Below, in pieces: positions 10,854 through 22,139 of a DNA stretch of 64,000 nucleotides. The DNA lies in the NCBI GenBank assembly GCA_946811185.2, contig OX328109.1, positions 38,672,129 through 38,736,128 of the forward strand. Reading direction: 5' to 3'. The first letter of the stretch is position 1; each line of letters begins with the position of its first letter. The notes beneath the pieces are model-generated. The model worked only from the letters and a program-made list of their open reading frames with translations, was not told the origin of the DNA and ran no database searches. The DNA is from Hippopus hippopus. Taxonomy: Eukaryota > Mollusca > Bivalvia > Cardiida > Cardiidae. Position numbers and translations under genes: made by a program.

Positions 10854-11238
10854 TAGAACTTGTTTTTCTACAAAAAAAAAAAAAAAAAAACAGATGTCTC
10901 CCCCCTTTTTGGTGTCAGAAGGATTAATAATCCATGATAAAGTTAATAACATTTTCTCCCAAGATTTGTATTGTGGACACGAAATTGTACAGAAAATGAG
11001 TAAGGAAAATAATCAAAGGGAAATAACTCGAAAAATATACAAGCCAGAGTTATGGTTCATGTGCATGACACTTAACGTCATGGTGCTTTACAGATGTGTA
11101 GTTTTATCAAAATTTGTTTTTGATTTATAGAGCGGACACGATTTGTGACGAAAGGACAGACAGAGAGACAGACGGACAGACAGGCGGACGCATGGGGAAA
11201 AACAATATGTCTCCTGACCCTGACGGAGGGAGACGTAA
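10854..11238 (+). mobile_element. Second GGGAGAC(A/G)TAA-type short element
   Basis: Same layout as 9105-9497: TAGAACTTGTTTTTCTAC, an A tract, CAGATGTCTCCCC, a GACAGACAGAGAGACAGACGG-like run, and the end GACGGAGGGAGACGTAA. It is absent from unit B, which reads directly from AAAATCAGAGAAAATC into the flank near 31760. Confidence 0.7.
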
Positions 11239-12329
11239 TTGACCTTGTATCCCATTTGAAATGTTTCAAAGAAAAAGGAAACAAGCAACCAAGTGATAGT
11301 TGCAAATGAGTTCAGTAATATTTTTGTTCCCTGACATTTGATGTCACACAGTTCATTATCCTGTAGTGAATGCGAATTATAATTCAAACAATTTTTTTTC
11401 ATCATTTATCTTTATTCAAAGATTTAAACTTTTGGTTGATGTATTTATGAAAGTATTAAAAGGATATTTTGGCTATTTTATTTCATTTTTCATCTCATCC
11501 AGTATTATGAATTTCATCTTCCATTTGGCATATTTCCAAATGCCTATTTACTGCTTACAGTTAAAAAAAATTGGTGCATCTTCTGAAAGTAAATTCACAT
11601 GATCATGATTTGCTGCAAGATTATGAATTGTGTGACATCAGTGCGTGGCAACCAGAAACTGTGAAAGCTTATATAAAACACATCAGATCAGTACCAATGC
11701 TCAGTTGCAGAGGTTGTTGAAACCTTTGAATGTCAAGGAACAAAAGAAAAATCACTTTTGAACCAATACCGAATACACCAATAACTAGGTTGTTTTGTTC
11801 CTTTTGGGCTAAATATTCTCTTTCAAAAAAGGAAAGGGGCTCAATTTTTTTTGCACACCTTGTGTAACTATATATGATACTGAGGCAATGCACAAAATTA
11901 ATGTGCTATTTTAGTAACCTGTCAGATGATCGAGCTATAAGAATTTTGGTATTTTGTGATAGACAAATGGAGCTTCGAAAGCCTGTGCCAAAAAAACCTT
12001 TCCAAAAAGTCTAACTTGAGTAATCATTTTAAAAAATACAAATAGATCTACCAACTAACCATACAAGTAAGTTTTATATTCTAACTATAAACATCTTTGG
12101 AAACAGTGCTGAAGAAGGCAAATGGTCTATTGCAATCAGTTATTCCTTCTCCCACATTCTTGAAAACAGACATTTTCCTATTTCTTTAAATAAAATTCTT
12201 TTGTGTTGCATGTACTAGCTATTGGTGCCTTCCAAAATAACCAGTACAGTATACTATGTTAAATAATTATAAATAAATAATGATAATAAAATAGACTATA
12301 ATCTTTTAGCACAGAAAATACGTCATTGA
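11239..12329. other. Non-coding, no recognisable feature
   Basis: AT-rich sequence with no supportable gene, collinear with 54075-55179 and, with many indels, with 31760-32633. Confidence 0.5.
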
Positions 12330-12660
12330 ACAGGTTGGAATCTAGGCAGATCCTAAATCTGCCTTGACCATATCAGAATTCCAGTTCTAATCAAGTTCCA
12401 ATTCTAGACTAGATTAGAATTCCAATATGCCCTAAGCAGATCCAGAATCTACTTACAGCAAAGTGGAATTCTAATCTAGTCTAAACCATTATTGGAATCT
12501 AGAAATATCAGCTGGAATATATTTGGAATCTAGACATATCAGCTGGAATCTGCCTTGACAAGATACCAATGCCAGTTTGTACTAGACCAGATTGGAATTT
12601 CAATTTGGCTTCACAGATTCTAGATCTGCCATGGCAATTCGTAGTATAGTTTTATAATCA
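12330..12660. repeat. GGAATCTAG-rich imperfect repeat
   Basis: Short degenerate words such as GGAATCTAG, AGAATTCCA and AATCTGCC recur on both strands. Unit B has an expansion of one word at the left edge of this region (32634-32895). Confidence 0.6.
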
Positions 12661-13591
12661 TGTTATCCACATTGCTTTGAGTTGGAATTAGAAAATAGTT
12701 TATAAAATAATGAATTTCAGAGTATACATGTATAATGGAATTAAGCAAGCTACAGCAACAAGAGATTTTTCAGTATTTTAAACAGCCAAGCTTCAGCCAA
12801 AAGTGCACGGAAGAAGACATCTGCATCAGTCAGCATAATCCAAATCTAATGAAAATTTGCCCATGTTTAATCCGAAACCTACTGTTTCTGCAAGATTTTT
12901 TAAAAGAGAAGATGAAGATTAGACCAAAGAAAACATGCAGACTGATCTTGGATCTATATTGCTTCATTCAATAAGAAAGAGGCCTTGGTTAAAAATTTTG
13001 GCAATACTATTTGCTTGTGAAAGCATGGTAGATCAAGATCATGTAAACTACACTGCGTAAAAGACTTAAAGGAACATACAAATACCAAAACTCAAGTCTT
13101 TCATTTTGTTAAACACTCAGTCTGTGTGCTCTGTAAACCATTAACTTACATTCTTGCCAGACAGAACAGCTCAGTGCTTGTTTGTTTGATTTTAAATGCT
13201 GATAAGACATGTTAAGAAGAAAATCAAGAAATTTGTGTTCCTTGTCCTTTTGTTAAACAGCTCATTTTTTTCATATCTTTTGTTGATATTATTGTTAAAT
13301 CATGAAAAAAGAAAATGAGAATAACAAATGACACCTTGTTCTCTTAAGAGCCTTTATAGCATATCAAAAAGATGCAAACCCCATACATCTTTTGTGCAAA
13401 TCAAATCATTGTGCCTGTTTTGAAATTTTATAGCGTAAGGACTAAATGAATTTAGAAGCAGAAAATTATTTGCATTGTCTAGTATTGAAAGAATTACCTT
13501 GTGATCAATTGACGACATGTGTTTCTTTAATTCTTTTAGCAGTGTATTTTGTTACAAGCTGATGATGTTCATTTGGTTTATTTTGCGTTTA
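12661..13591. other. Non-coding, no recognisable feature
   Basis: A 79-codon open frame at 12735-12974 has no recognisable domain and is broken in unit B. Roughly 500 bp of this stretch (about 13045-13560) is missing from unit B. Confidence 0.5.
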
Positions 13592-13850
13592 TACTCTTTT
13601 CCTGACTACACAATTTTAGACCTAGCTAAACTGAAAGCACCTGTAGATGGCAAATTAATTGAATAGAATTGTCTTTGAAAAATAAAATTGTAAAACAAGG
13701 AGACAATACTATTTACTAGCATTTTCGCCTTGTTGCACATTAGTTTCCGATGCTGTTTTTTCTACTATTATAGACTGCGCAGGCTGACGTGGGTCAATAC
13801 CTTTTGCAGAATTAATCCCCTTCCCACAGAGCATGGCTCATATTTAAATC
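13592..13850 (-). repeat. MITE relic next to a GACTGCGCAGGCTG repeat
   Basis: 13592-13755 is a decayed reverse MITE. It is followed by GACTGCGCAGGCTGACGTGGG...TACCTTTTGCAGAATTAA, a partial copy of the foldback repeat seen whole at 63360-63500. Confidence 0.5.
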
Positions 13851-14197
13851 ACCTGCATTTCAAGTCTCATGTAGCAAATTTGTTTCATCAGGTAATGATT
13901 TGAGTTAGGATACACTATAATGGACGGAGCGAAATTGCTTCAAACTGCTTTTGCATACGGTAGACACAATTTAATATAGGAATATAAATAATGGACAAAA
14001 CTGATATAGAAAGGCTTCACCCAAATCCTGAAAATACAAATTTTTGCACCTATGCCAAATATAGTTTTTGAAAACACCAAAAAGGACCCTCACAAAATGA
14101 CCAGAACCACTAGCATGGATTGATCCAGAGTATCCCAATTACATATCTAATGCCTCAACCCTTGCAGCCCTGAAGAAAAGAAATGGACCTTTTCATT

Positions 14198-14407
14198 TAC
14201 CTTTTTACCAAACCACAAAATTTTGGACTAAACCAAATTGAAAGCATTTGCAGACGACAGAATAAATGTAGCTCTTGATAGGTTGGAAAACATTGTGGGA
14301 AAAGGAGAAAATGCTGGTTACCAGCATTTTCTCCTTTTCTCACAATGTTTTCAAAAGCCCACTTCTTCAGGGTCGTTAAAAGTCGGGATTGCGTGGTAAA
14401 CAGTTAA
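14198..14407 (-). mobile_element. Reverse MITE with intact hairpin
   Basis: The left end is TTACCTTTTTACC, followed by the AAATTGAAAGCATTTGCAGACGAC block, an almost perfect palindromic core, and the right end GTGGTAAACAGTTAA. Confidence 0.8.
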
Positions 14408-14487
14408 GAAAAGAAGCCCAAATATTGCAACTTCAAGATCATTTTGATCACAATAAGTTAGAAAAAGTAGCAGACATTGCAGATAAA

Positions 14488-14522
14488 AGATCAGACTGCA
14501 CAATATCTGTGCAGTCTGATCT
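14488..14522. repeat. 35-bp perfect inverted repeat
   Basis: The 15-nt arms AGATCAGACTGCACA and TGTGCAGTCTGATCT are separated by ATATC. It is conserved without change at 34505-34539 and 57332-57366. Confidence 0.8.
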
Positions 14523-14548
14523 AAATCTTTACTGTCTGAAAGAGCAAC

Positions 14549-14712
14549 TTAATCCTTTACCAACAATCCAGAGTTAGGTAAGAAGGTTTTTCAAAACATT
14601 GTGGGAAAAGGAGAAAATGCTGGTAATCATTTTTTCTACTCTCACAAAGTCAAATTTAGATTTTTTAGTTGCTTTTATCTCACTGTAAAAGCTTTCTATT
14701 TGGGCATTTTTT
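14549..14712 (+). mobile_element. Truncated MITE
   Basis: Left end TTAATCCTTTACCAAC and one hairpin arm are present. The complementary arm is deleted after GCTGGTAATCATT. Confidence 0.65.
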
Positions 14713-14957
14713 TTTTTTTTTTTTTTGATCTGTGTAGGGTAAGACCAGTCAAGCTATCTAAGGATTAGCCATAGAGTACCCTTTTACACTGTTTGCTACA
14801 ATTTCTAGAATAGTCCATACAGTAATAGGTAAAGAAAGACTAATGCTGCATTCTATATTCACCTTGTTAACCACTAAATTTTCTCTCTGCAAACAATGGC
14901 TGATTGTCTACAAAAGTCAGAAAAATAAGAAAATATTTGCATGGGGGAAAAAAAACG

Positions 14958-16767
14958 AGGGGTGTTCGAAAAGTATCCTGGCACACATATATTTTTCAAA
15001 AATGTGATTTTTGTGATGAAATTTCAACCACAAGCAACCTGGGTTGAAACTTTTTGCATTTTGTAAAAAATAACTATTGTCAGACAAAAGACTCACAAAA
15101 TTTCAAAGGATATTTTCACATCATGCCTTGCAAACTGATCTTCAGATGGGAGATGCTATTTTTGCACTAATGAGCAAAAAAAAAGTTAAATGTGTTAAAG
15201 AGATTCTGAAAAGACTGTAAATTTCTCATGAGTGAATTTGCCCCTCTTGACTCTATCAAATGTTGCTATTGTGACAAGGAAATTCAGATCTGTGTACTAG
15301 AACTGAAGTTCTCTATTGTATGAGGGTCGTTCATTTAATTGTGTCACTGGGTGTCTATGAGACTCACTATATTAAATAAATATATTTCGTTCATTTCATC
15401 CCTTCAAAATATTTTCCCTTGACAGAAATACATTTTTCAGGTCTGGAAATCCAGTCTGTGAAGGCTGCAAAATAGGCTTTTCTGGGAATACCCAGCAGAC
15501 ACTGAAAAATGCCATTTCCCAAGGCACTTTTAGAGCCATATCGACGTCCACAGAGAGTTTTCTTCAATAAAGGGAAGAGAAAAAAGTCACATGGGCTGAG
15601 GTCGGGAGAACAGGGTGGATGAGGAAGCTGTACCAGCCTTTCCGTTTCAAGGAAATTCTGAACAATTGCAGACTTGTGAGCAGCTGCATTGTCATGAATA
15701 AGGCACAGGCCCCTTAATCCAGTTCTTGGTCTCCATTTTTCATAGAGTTTCTTCACTTTTGAAAGAACATTATTTTTGTAAAACTTGCCTGCAACCGTTC
15801 AGCCGTTCGCTACAGGAATTTGAGCAAATGGACCGTCTGAATTAAAAAATATGGCCTATAAAACTTTTCCCAAGCTTTTTATTCTTTTTGCTATGATCGG
15901 CCTAGCTTGGTCTTTGCACAGCCACTGTTTATTATTGATGCGTCTCTGGGGCTCAAAATAATAAATCCAGGTTTCATCACCTGTGAACAGTTCTGATATT
16001 CTGCGTTTATCACAATTTTTCTACTTGTTAAGAAGAATTTTGGCCATTTTTTACACGAGTAGCCTTTTGTTCAAATGTCAAGAGGTGGGGGCATCGAGCG
16101 CAAATCTTACGAAGTTTTAACTCCTTGGTCAAAATCTTATGAACTGACCCTTATGATATGCCAACTCTCTTAGCTATTTCTTTCACTGTAAGCCTGGCAT
16201 CCTGCTTAAATGAATCTGCCACAACAACAACATTTTCTTTGGAAGCTGCAGTTTTGGGTTGACCAGGACGGGAGGCATCTTTTAAGTAAGTTCTACCATC
16301 TTTAGATCTTTTATACCATCTGAAAACCGACCGTTTTGATACCGCAGAAGTCCCATGTACCTGACATACATGTAATTCACTAAATATATGTGAAGCTGAC
16401 ATAATTTGACTAACGCAACTTTTGATATAGGCCCTAATTTCAAGCTTTGCCTTTGTGTTCATTGTACATTCAGTAATATAGCCAGTGTATATCACTGCAC
16501 CTACTTTAACTTTCAATAACTTTTGAAAGAATGAAGTTATCAAAACAAAATTTCATGCCAGTATTCAAAACAACTTGCTTGTGAAAATACTGTTATTTCC
16601 GTGTGATACATATGGTCATATGGTATGGAGGCCTATTACTGACACAATTAAATGAATGACCCTCGTATTATATCAGAAACATAACAAAGTACCTTTGGTT
16701 AAATGAATATTTGAAAACTTGTATGAAAAGGTTATGATACTTTATCAGACACTTTTCCAACACCCCT
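14958..16767. mobile_element. Outer TIR element interrupted by mariner
   Basis: The left end AGGGGTGTTCGAAAAGTATC and the right end (read inverted) AGGGGTGTTGGAAAAGTGTC form imperfect terminal inverted repeats. Without the nested mariner the element is about 465 bp and non-coding. TA follows the right end, but a matching TA on the left is not evident. Confidence 0.6.
15321..16665 (-). mobile_element. Mariner element, inactive transposase, unit A
   Basis: A 1345-bp element with 26-bp terminal inverted repeats (GAGGGTCGTTCATTTAATTG), flanked by TA (15319-15320 and 16666-16667). The minus-strand transposase begins near 16460 (M-N-T-K-A-K-L-E-I-R-A-Y). It has helix-turn-helix regions and the three acidic residues in T-G-D-E-T-W, I-H-D-N-A-A-A-H and C-S-P-D-L-S-P-C-D, the spacing of a DD34D mariner. 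Stops interrupt it after S-L-G-K-V-L, after P-V-A-N-G and before K-N-C-D-K-R in all three units. Unit A has an extra stop after R-V-G-I-S. It cannot make an intact enzyme. Confidence 0.9.
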
Positions 16768-16917
16768 TATATGCTTTTCGAAAATTCATTTGAAGCTAAT
16801 AATAAGCACTAAGGTAATATTAAATCTAGTCTAGCTGGTAAACAAATAAGCTAAAATAAAATAAAAAAAAAAAAAAAAAAAAAAATAAGAAATAAACTAT
16901 GCCACAGTAACACTAAC

Positions 16918-17297
16918 CTAAAGTTTGTTTGCGTACCATTCCTTCTTGAACTGTGAGCTCCTCACCCATATACTTATAAATTTTCACTGTACCAGTCTGT
17001 TTTTTAACATCATCTTCTTTTTTATCATCATCTTCTACTTCAGCAAAGGCTGGAGATATGCATTCTTCTTGTTGACTGAGATCAAACTTTTCTGCAAGGT
17101 CATCGCAAGCCTTGGATGGATTTGGATCATCTGAAGTAGACTGGTCACTCTCGGACCTGTTGTATGTTGGTGATAAAATGGCTATACATGTTTTTCTTCT
17201 CTCATTGTCTCTGTCTTTGGCTTTTGGTGTAACACGGTTAGACTTCAGGCTAGATGATCTCTGTAGACGCTTTCTCGGACTTTCAGTCACAGATAAT
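16918..17297 (-). pseudogene. Duplicated SSH exon e4, unit A
   Basis: A 380-bp open copy of e4 with acceptor TTCTAG right of 17297 and donor GTTAGTG left of 16918. It encodes the R-S-S-S-L basic/serine segment and the motif Q-E-G-M-V-R-K-Q-T-L that continues into e5. It has one codon more than e4 of unit C. No e3 lies upstream because unit A ends at 17780. Confidence 0.8.
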
Positions 17298-17429
17298 CTA
17301 GAAGTATAAATCCATAATTATGCAACATTCAAGTAAGTATTTGATATATGATATCTTTTACGAATTATCACCTCAAGGATGTACATGTAATTGATATATA
17401 AAGAATTATCATCTCAAAGTATGCTCCTT

Positions 17430-17708
17430 TTAATTCTTTACAAAACAACAAAATTTTAGCATTTTCCAAATTGAAAGTATTTGCAAACTTTAAAATAAAT
17501 GTGACTCAAATATTGAATTTGTTTGGGGAAAGGTAGAAAACATTTTCAGAAAATGAGCCTTTTTTACTTTCATCACCAACCCTTTACCAAATAAAAAAAA
17601 TTTAGACTTCTACAACTTCAAAGCATTTTTTCCTTTCCCTCAATTTTTTCAAAAGCCCTCTCCCAAAGAGTTATTTCAACTCTGGACTGAGTGGTCAAGG
17701 GTTGAGTT
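17430..17708 (-). mobile_element. Two decayed MITE copies in tandem
   Basis: TTAATTCTTTACAAAAC starts the first (17430 to about 17576) and AACCCTTTACCAAAT the second (about 17577-17708, ending GGTCAAGGGTTGA). Hairpin cores are mostly lost. Confidence 0.6.
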
Positions 17709-17780
17709 GTTCTGTATCAGGTTAGACTAAAATTACTTATTACTCTCTTTGATTCCATCATTAACAGGAAATTACTTTGA

Positions 17781-17799
17781 ATGTCAAGGCCAAGGTCAC
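17781..17799. other. A/B duplication junction with 19-nt filler
   Basis: Left of 17780 the sequence matches the SSH e3-e4 intron (37700-37760 and 60540-60600). From 17800 it matches the gene X last exon (TGACCCCTGACGAACTC). The 19 nt between (ATGTCAAGGCCAAGGTCAC) match neither side in this window. Confidence 0.8.
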
Positions 17800-17901
17800 T
17801 GACCCCTGACGAACTCAAACAGAAGAAGAAAAGCGGAGGCTTCTTATCAAAAGGGAAAAATATCCCCTAAAAAAATTCACCAGATAGCGTTTATTGAATG
17901 A
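17800..17901 (+). pseudogene. Truncated, frameshifted copy of gene X last exon
   Basis: It matches 38982-39083 but has lost the splice acceptor and the first half of the exon. One A is missing in CTCAAACAG, and the segment for K-Y-L-E-K reads ATATCCCCTAAAAAAA instead of ATATCTTGAAAAAA, so the frame is broken. Confidence 0.8.
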
Positions 17902-17914
17902 TTACAACCAGTCG

Positions 17915-18143
17915 TCAACTCTTTATCACACAATCCTGACTTTCAACGACCCTGAAGAAGAAGGCCTTTGGAAACATTGTGGGAAAAGGAGAAAATGCTG
18001 GTAGCCAGCATTTTCTCCTTTACCCACAATGTTTTCCACCCTATCAAAGAAAAATTGCACCATATGAGCCACATTGAAATTGTTGTCTGCAAATGCTTTC
18101 AATTTGGACAAGGCTAAATTTTTGTCATTTCGTAAAGAGTTTA
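17915..18143 (+). mobile_element. MITE, near full length
   Basis: Left end TCAACTCTTTATCACAC (TTAA decayed), intact hairpin core, right end CGTAAAGAGTTTA. Confidence 0.75.
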
Positions 18144-18160
18144 GAGAAATCAAATGCTTC

Positions 18161-18365
18161 TTAAGGTTTTAGCAGATGATTCAAACTTTTAGCGATCTTG
18201 AGAGAGAAGGATTTTGAAAACGTTGTGGAAAAAGGAGAAGATGCTGGTAACCAGCATTTTCTCGTTATCTCACTTTGCTTACAACCCTTTTCAGAGACAA
18301 ACTCCATCATTTGAGCCACATTGAATTTGTAGTATGCAAATGCTTTCAATTTGGACAAGTCTTAA
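18161..18365 (+). mobile_element. MITE lacking its left terminus, abutting the next copy
   Basis: TTAAGG at 18161 is followed by a recognisable middle and right block (TGCAAATGCTTTCAATTTGG). It ends in TTAA 18362-18365, which is also the start of the following element. Confidence 0.65.
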
Positions 18366-18590
18366 CTCTTTACCACACAATCCCGACTTTTAATGACCTA
18401 GAAAGAAAAGCCTTTTGAAAACATTGCGGGAAAAGGAGAAAATGCTGGTATCCAGCATTGTCTCCTTTTCCCACAATGTTTTCTACTCTATCAAAGATAG
18501 AAATCTCCAATTTAGCAACATTTAATTTGTCGTCTGCAAATGCTTTCAACTTGGTCCTGTCAAAAATTTTGTCGTTTGGTAAAGAGTTAA
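18362..18590 (+). mobile_element. Canonical 229-bp MITE
   Basis: TTAA at both ends, left TTAACTCTTTACCACAC, right TTTGGTAAAGAGTTAA, hairpin core with very few mismatches. Confidence 0.85.
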
Positions 18591-19039
18591 ATATTGTTGT
18601 CTTTTAGAGAGTTGAAGGGTTACCTTGTGTCAGAAACATTTGTAGCCAACAACTTCAGAAACATCATTATCGGGTGAGAAAAATATGGGCTTGTCCAGTA
18701 CAAAAGCATTTGTAAACAACAACTGAACATGCAAGGATGGTGGAATTTGTCTACGAAAGGGTAGAAGAAAATGCTGGTTTATTAAAATTTTCTTCATTTC
18801 CCACAATGTTTTCCCAAGTCTCCTTCCTCATGGTTGTTAAATGTCCAGATTGTTTGGCAGAAGGTTATAATGTAAAGTATGGATACTTTATAGGTATTAA
18901 GGTTTGATCTGTAACAACTTGTGAAAACTCTTTTTGTGAAGAGAGAAACTTCAAAAGGGAAATTCTTTCTATTACCACAATCTTTTCTAGAAGAGGTCTG
19001 CGTCAAGGCAACAAAAGTTTGCTTATAGCATGCAATGAG
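18591..19039. other. Non-coding with one decayed MITE
   Basis: A decayed reverse MITE spans about 18655-18867. Its counterpart in unit C (39774-40089) has a short internal deletion. No gene is seen. Confidence 0.5.
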
Positions 19040-19238
19040 TTAATCCCATACCAGACAAAGTCAAAGCAGTTGTAGATGATAAATGTGGCTAATATGATGT
19101 GATTTGACTCAACAAGAACAGAAAATATTGTTGGAACAGAAAGTGCTGGTTACCAACATTTTCTTCATTTCCCACAATGCTTTTAGAAGCCTTTTTTGCA
19201 AGGTATTTAAAGCTGGGGATTGTGTAGTAAAGTGTTTA
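19040..19238 (-). mobile_element. Decayed reverse MITE
   Basis: TTAATCCCATACCAGAC at left and GTAGTAAAGTGTTTA at right, with a weak central hairpin. Confidence 0.6.
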
Positions 19239-19738
19239 TGTTGGTAGCAAATAGATCTGTAATTCATCACTGGAAAGACTTTGCCTAAATATGGTATTTT
19301 GTTACAGAGAAATGACTCCTTTTATGTTTGAGTGAGACTACAGGTGATGAACATACATACATGATGATTGGCTAGAAGTGATGTTGATACTGCAGAATTT
19401 GTTAGGTTATAGGTGATTTCAGTTCTGATTGGCTATTAATGAAATTGTCATCAGAACTAGCCCATGAGATATCTGAAATTTTGAATGGTCTTGGTTGTGG
19501 GAAAACATGTATGCCAGGTCTATAGAAGTCAGTCAATGATTGGCATTTTATAAAGGAATTTCAAAATATTTTGATCTGAATTTGATTAAGTTAATTCTAA
19601 AAAAAAAATTGTTATTGTATTTCTTTTTTTTTCTACGTTCCTCCATCATAAGTTACAGTTAGGCCTTGAAATCATTACACTTTCCTCAAATAGCAAACCG
19701 TCTTGGCATCAAACTGTTGTCTTTTTAATTTAAAATTT
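19239..19738. other. Non-coding, no recognisable feature
   Basis: It includes TTGGCTAGAAGTGATG and TTGGCTATTAATGAAATTG similarities and an A8/T9 tract near 19600-19630. No gene is supported. Confidence 0.5.
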
Positions 19739-19975
19739 TTAGAATTGAGCTGTATACGTGGATATATACACATGTCGAAAAATTTGCGAATTACCGATTA
19801 AGGGCATTTTGCGGATGGAAAAGTTTGCGTATTCAAGACACTTGTTATTTGTTGGTATACATGTGGTAAAATATTCGAACAGAAAAGTTTGCAAATTTTT
19901 AAAATTCGCGAAATCGTAAAAATTTCCACGTCGCAAAAATTTCCACTTATACAGTATATAAAGGCATACAGTGTG
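19739..19975. repeat. Repeat rich in GCGAA/TTTGCG words
   Basis: GTATACGTGG, AAATTTGCGAATTACC, TTTGCGTATTC and AAAAATTTCCACGTCGC are arranged as partial inverted repeats ending TTATACAGTATATA. It has the look of a short dispersed element. Its copy at 40798-41032 is almost identical. Confidence 0.5.
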
Positions 19976-21021
19976 AACATTGTGGCACAAGGTCTAACGA
20001 CTCATTTTGAGCAATTTCTTCTTTTGTCACAATGTTTTCAAAAGGGTTCTGCTGCAAGACAAATATAATTGTCACAGGTGTTGTGCTAATTAAGCTCTAA
20101 AGCTTTCTTTTCATGCAAGCAGCTTCTGTTGCCTCTGTAGCAAGAGGCATACTGGTAATTCATATGAAACACTATGACATACATAAGACAACATTTGAAG
20201 AAGAGAATTTTTTTTTTGAAGTATACGGAAAACATTGTCTAAAAAGTGGCCATTGTTACAAGCAATTTCTCCTTTTCTTACAGCAGAAAACTGTTGTGGG
20301 GAAAATAATTACATGTCAACATTTGAATGCATTTAATGGTAAGTCATTACCAATTAAAATGTAACAAACTGTGGACTGCGCAGGCTGGCATAATCAGTAC
20401 TTTTTGCAGGTACATTAAGCCCCCCTGGTCGCAGAGCATGGGTTATATACCATATTTCTATTACAGTTTTAACAAATCATTCCATTTTTCTATTGGGAGG
20501 CATTCCATTAATAATTAGATAAAAGCATGTTTGGGCTAGATATTCATGTTAGCTTGCAAATACAGCAATTTTTATTTTCTTTCTATTTTCTTAGTTGTCA
20601 TCTTTTGTGATATCTCCCCACATTCCATCTTTGTTTAAAGAAAAGTAGATTTCAAAAAAAAAAAAAAAAAAAAAAAAAATGGCAGATGCAAAAGTTGTCC
20701 AATATAGATGTTTTTTTATTTTTAGATTCACCAAAATCTTGTACACTATTCCTGGAAGCAAGATTTTTAGGATTCTATAGTTGGATGGTTTTGAAAATAA
20801 TGAGACAAATGGAGAAACTGTTCAAATATAGATTCTTTCATCTATGACACACAGCTGTCTTGCTTTTTGCATCATTCAAAATTAATTAGTTAAGTATTAA
20901 GACTGAAATCTTTTCCAAAGATGCCATAGAATGCGATAAACCCCAAAACTGGCACATGGAATTATGTTTTGAAAATAAATAATAAAATTCATGAGATATC
21001 TTGTAGAATTTATTGTATCTA
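19976..21021. other. Non-coding with small repeat and A tract
   Basis: A partial GACTGCGCAGGCTG...TACTTTTTGCAG repeat lies at about 20370-20460. A long A tract starts near 20658 and differs in length from unit C (41709). No gene is supported. Confidence 0.5.
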
Positions 21022-21685
21022 TTACTCTTTACCAAGCAACAAAATGTTTCTTCATAGTGAAGCATTCACAGAGGACAAATTGAATGATGGAATTTATCTT
21101 TTGAAGGGTAGCGGACATTGTGAGAAAAGGAAAAAATGCTGCTGATCAGCATCTTTTTCTTTTCCCTTAATGTTTTCAAATGCCATCTTCCTCGGGTTGT
21201 AAAAACACAGGATCATTTGGTAAAGGGTTAACTCTTTCCCAAACATCAGAATTTCAGACTTTGCCAAATTAAAAACATGACTTTTGTGCAGATGACAATC
21301 TAAATGTGGTTGTAATTATGCGATTTGACTGTGAAAGAGTAGAAAATATCGTTGGAAAAGGAGAAAATACTGTTACCCAAGCATTTTCTCCTTTATCTAT
21401 AATGTTTTCAAAAGCCTTCTCCCCCAAGGGTTTTTTTTACTTAAGATTGTATGGTAAAGGGTTTAACTTGTTCCGTTAGTATAGTCTAATGTATATTCAA
21501 ACCTTTACCACACGATCCTGAGTTTTAATGACCTAATAAAGAAAGGTTGGAAAACTGTGTGCAAAAGCAGAAAATGCTGATTACTAGCATTTTTTTTTCC
21601 TTTTCCAACAATGTTTTCTTATCTTTCAAAGACGATTTTAATGATTTGAGCCGAAAGTCTAAATTCTGACGTTTGGTAAAGAGAA
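21022..21685. mobile_element. Three MITEs, two sharing one TTAA
   Basis: The copies are 21022-21231 (reverse), 21228-21466 (reverse; shares TTAA 21228-21231 with the first) and 21498-21685 (forward, decayed ends). Hairpin arms are recognisable in all three. Confidence 0.75.
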
Positions 21686-21931
21686 CCCACTAGTGTAAGA
21701 AATTCGACCTGCCATTATTGTAAATATTGTGGAAAAAGGAGCAGTTTCAAGCAATTGCATCTTTTTCTACAAGGTTTTTAAAAGCATCAACTGCAAGGGA
21801 GTAAAAAGTGGTATTTGTACAGTGATAAGTTATTTATGTATGGATCAAGTACCATTAATGGGGATCGAGTTTTCGTATCTGAGACCTTTGTCCTTCTTTA
21901 GATGTAGTTCTTGGAGGCAGACTTGTTATGC

Positions 21932-22139
21932 TTAACCTTTTACAAGTTGGCATAATTTCAGACTCATTTAAATTGAAAGCTTTTGCAGACGACAAAGTGC
22001 GACTCAAATGATGGAATAGAAAATATTGTGGGAAAAGGAGGAAATGCTACCAACCAGCATTTTGTCCTATTCCAACAATGTTTTTGAAAAGGCTTTTTTC
22101 TAAAGGTCACTAAAATTGGATTGTATGGTAAAGGGTTAA
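21932..22139 (-). mobile_element. MITE with TTAA at both ends
   Basis: Counterpart of 119-325, with left TTAACCTTTTAC and right GGTAAAGGGTTAA. Confidence 0.75.

Larger units (their letters stand above)
1..17780. repeat. Segmental duplication unit A (left end outside window)
   Basis: Base 1 matches base 21815 (unit B) and base 42856 (unit C), and collinear similarity continues to 17780, where homology to the SSH intron stops. It holds copies of SSH exons e4 and e5 but no e1-e3. Its MITE, mariner and tRNA-like relics sit at the same sites as in B and C. Over the middle of the unit it is nearly identical to C and clearly different from B. The portion of this unit to the left of the window should correspond to 38980-42855. 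Confidence 0.9.

Noticed and set aside
12735..12974. 79-codon open frame, repeated at 55579-55818
   Set aside because: No domain is recognisable, the copy in unit B (about 33258-33490) is disrupted, and the region is repeat-like. Open length alone is not evidence.
15391..16543. Active mariner transposase
   Set aside because: At least three in-frame stops are shared by all copies, and further private damage is present.
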